This document shows positions 7,663-8,183 of a DNA stretch of 8,183 nt, piece by piece. Under the pieces are notes generated by a model. That model searched no databases, had not been told where the DNA came from, and saw nothing but the letters and a program-made list of their open reading frames with translations. Made by a program: the position numbers and the translations under genes. The DNA is from an uncultured Ellagibacter sp. (GTDB lineage: Bacteria; Actinomycetota; Coriobacteriia; Coriobacteriales; Eggerthellaceae), in NCBI GenBank assembly GCA_934613165.1, contig CAKTSW010000047.1, positions 1-8,183 of the forward strand, given 5' to 3'. The stretch's first letter is position 1. Every line of letters starts with the position of its first letter.

Positions 7663-8183
7663 ATGTTTGACACAGGTTCGACAGCGTTCATGATCGTGTG
7701 CGCTATGCTGGTTTTGCTCATGACGCCTGGCCTTGCGTTCTTCTACGGCGGTCTTTCCCGTCGCAAGAACGTAGTCAACACGATGGTGATGGTGTTCGGC
7801 GTCATCGGCATCGTCGCCATCACCTGGACGATTTGCGGTTGGTCGTTCGCATACGGCGGAGACGGCTCGATCCCCTTTTTCGGGGACTTTGATCAGCTTG
7901 GCTTCCTTTCCGGCACCAGCGACATGCTTGCCGAGGCCGAAGCAGTTCCCGAAGACGCGGTTTACCCGTCGATCATCGATTTCGTGTTCCAGATGGCGTT
8001 TTGCATGATCACCACGGCCATCATCACCGGTTCCCTTGCGGGCCGCATGAAGTTCGGCGCGGTGTGCGCGTTCGTGGCCATTTGGACGATCGTGGTGTAC
8101 CCGCCGCTCGCCCACATGGTGTGGGGCGGCGACGGCTCGCTCATCGGCGACACCATCGGCGCGCTCGACTTCGCAGGCGGCGA
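7663..8183 (+). CDS. amt: Ammonium transporter, Amt family (partial, 3' end outside window)
   Basis: The first 173 residues of an Amt/Mep/Rh channel, which passes ammonium across the cytoplasmic membrane. TM1 contains LVLLMTPGLAFFYGGLSRRKN at about 16-36, the family's N-terminal signature; TM2 follows at about 41-61. A polar loop leads to FQMAFCMITTAIITGSLAGR at 109-128 (TM3, where the phenyl gate residues lie), then WTIVVYPPLAHMVWGGDGS at 141-159, and ALDFAGG at 167-173 with the conserved Asp169 of the ammonium recruitment site. The protein starts directly at TM1 without a separate signal peptide, unlike E. coli AmtB. ATG at 7663 is 5 bases after AGGAGGT; an earlier ATG at 7658 is out of frame. 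A glnK (PII) gene often follows amt, but that region is outside the window. Confidence 0.95.
   Translation, partial: MFDTGSTAFMIVCAMLVLLMTPGLAFFYGGLSRRKNVVNTMVMVFGVIGIVAITWTICGWSFAYGGDGSIPFFGDFDQLGFLSGTSDMLAEAEAVPEDAVYPSIIDFVFQMAFCMITTAIITGSLAGRMKFGAVCAFVAIWTIVVYPPLAHMVWGGDGSLIGDTIGALDFAGG

Overview
The window is GC-rich, gene-dense bacterial DNA with every convincing gene on the + strand. Protein style (acidic Ala/Glu-rich tails, strong G/C preference at third codon positions, Shine-Dalgarno sites of the AGGAGG type) together with a Firmicutes-like biotin carboxylase / Asp23 / nusB / xseB / dxs gene order in high-GC DNA suggests an anaerobic high-GC actinobacterium of the Coriobacteriia (Eggerthellaceae type). 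This placement is an inference from gene order and composition; no rRNA or other marker is present.

Layout: (1) positions 1-114 are the last 37 codons of an unidentified gene. (2) 186-698 encodes a small PEBP/YbhB-family protein. (3) 699-872 is non-coding and holds two inverted repeats, the second with a UUCG loop, then a strong ribosome binding site. (4) 873-7381 is a tightly packed six-gene run: a carboxyltransferase fused to an AccB-type biotin carrier, a biotin carboxylase (accC), an Asp23/Gls24 protein, nusB with a long acidic tail, xseB with a shorter acidic tail, and dxs. Gene junctions are -1, -4, +7, -14 and +47 bases, so the first five are translationally coupled or nearly so. (5) 7382-7521 is the 3' untranslated region, with a 13-bp imperfect hairpin followed by a textbook intrinsic terminator at 7482-7521. 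(6) 7663 to the window end is the first 173 codons of an ammonium transporter (amt), cut by the window edge.

How the genes work together: the first two genes of the run form a complete two-subunit biotin-dependent carboxylase: AccC carboxylates biotin on the carrier domain at the expense of ATP, and the fused carboxyltransferase domain passes the carboxyl group to an acceptor, most likely pyruvate (to oxaloacetate). The remaining genes are housekeeping: transcription antitermination (NusB), exonuclease VII small subunit (XseB) and the first step of the MEP isoprenoid pathway (Dxs, which also uses pyruvate).

No defence system, mobile element, CRISPR array or tRNA is visible. The points that deserve a second look are the carboxyltransferase-AccB fusion, an Asn in place of the expected active-site Thr of its carboxyltransferase domain, a cluster of substitutions in normally invariant Dxs motifs, and acidic tails on two neighbouring small proteins. 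Motif comparisons with other family members are from memory, not from a computed alignment.
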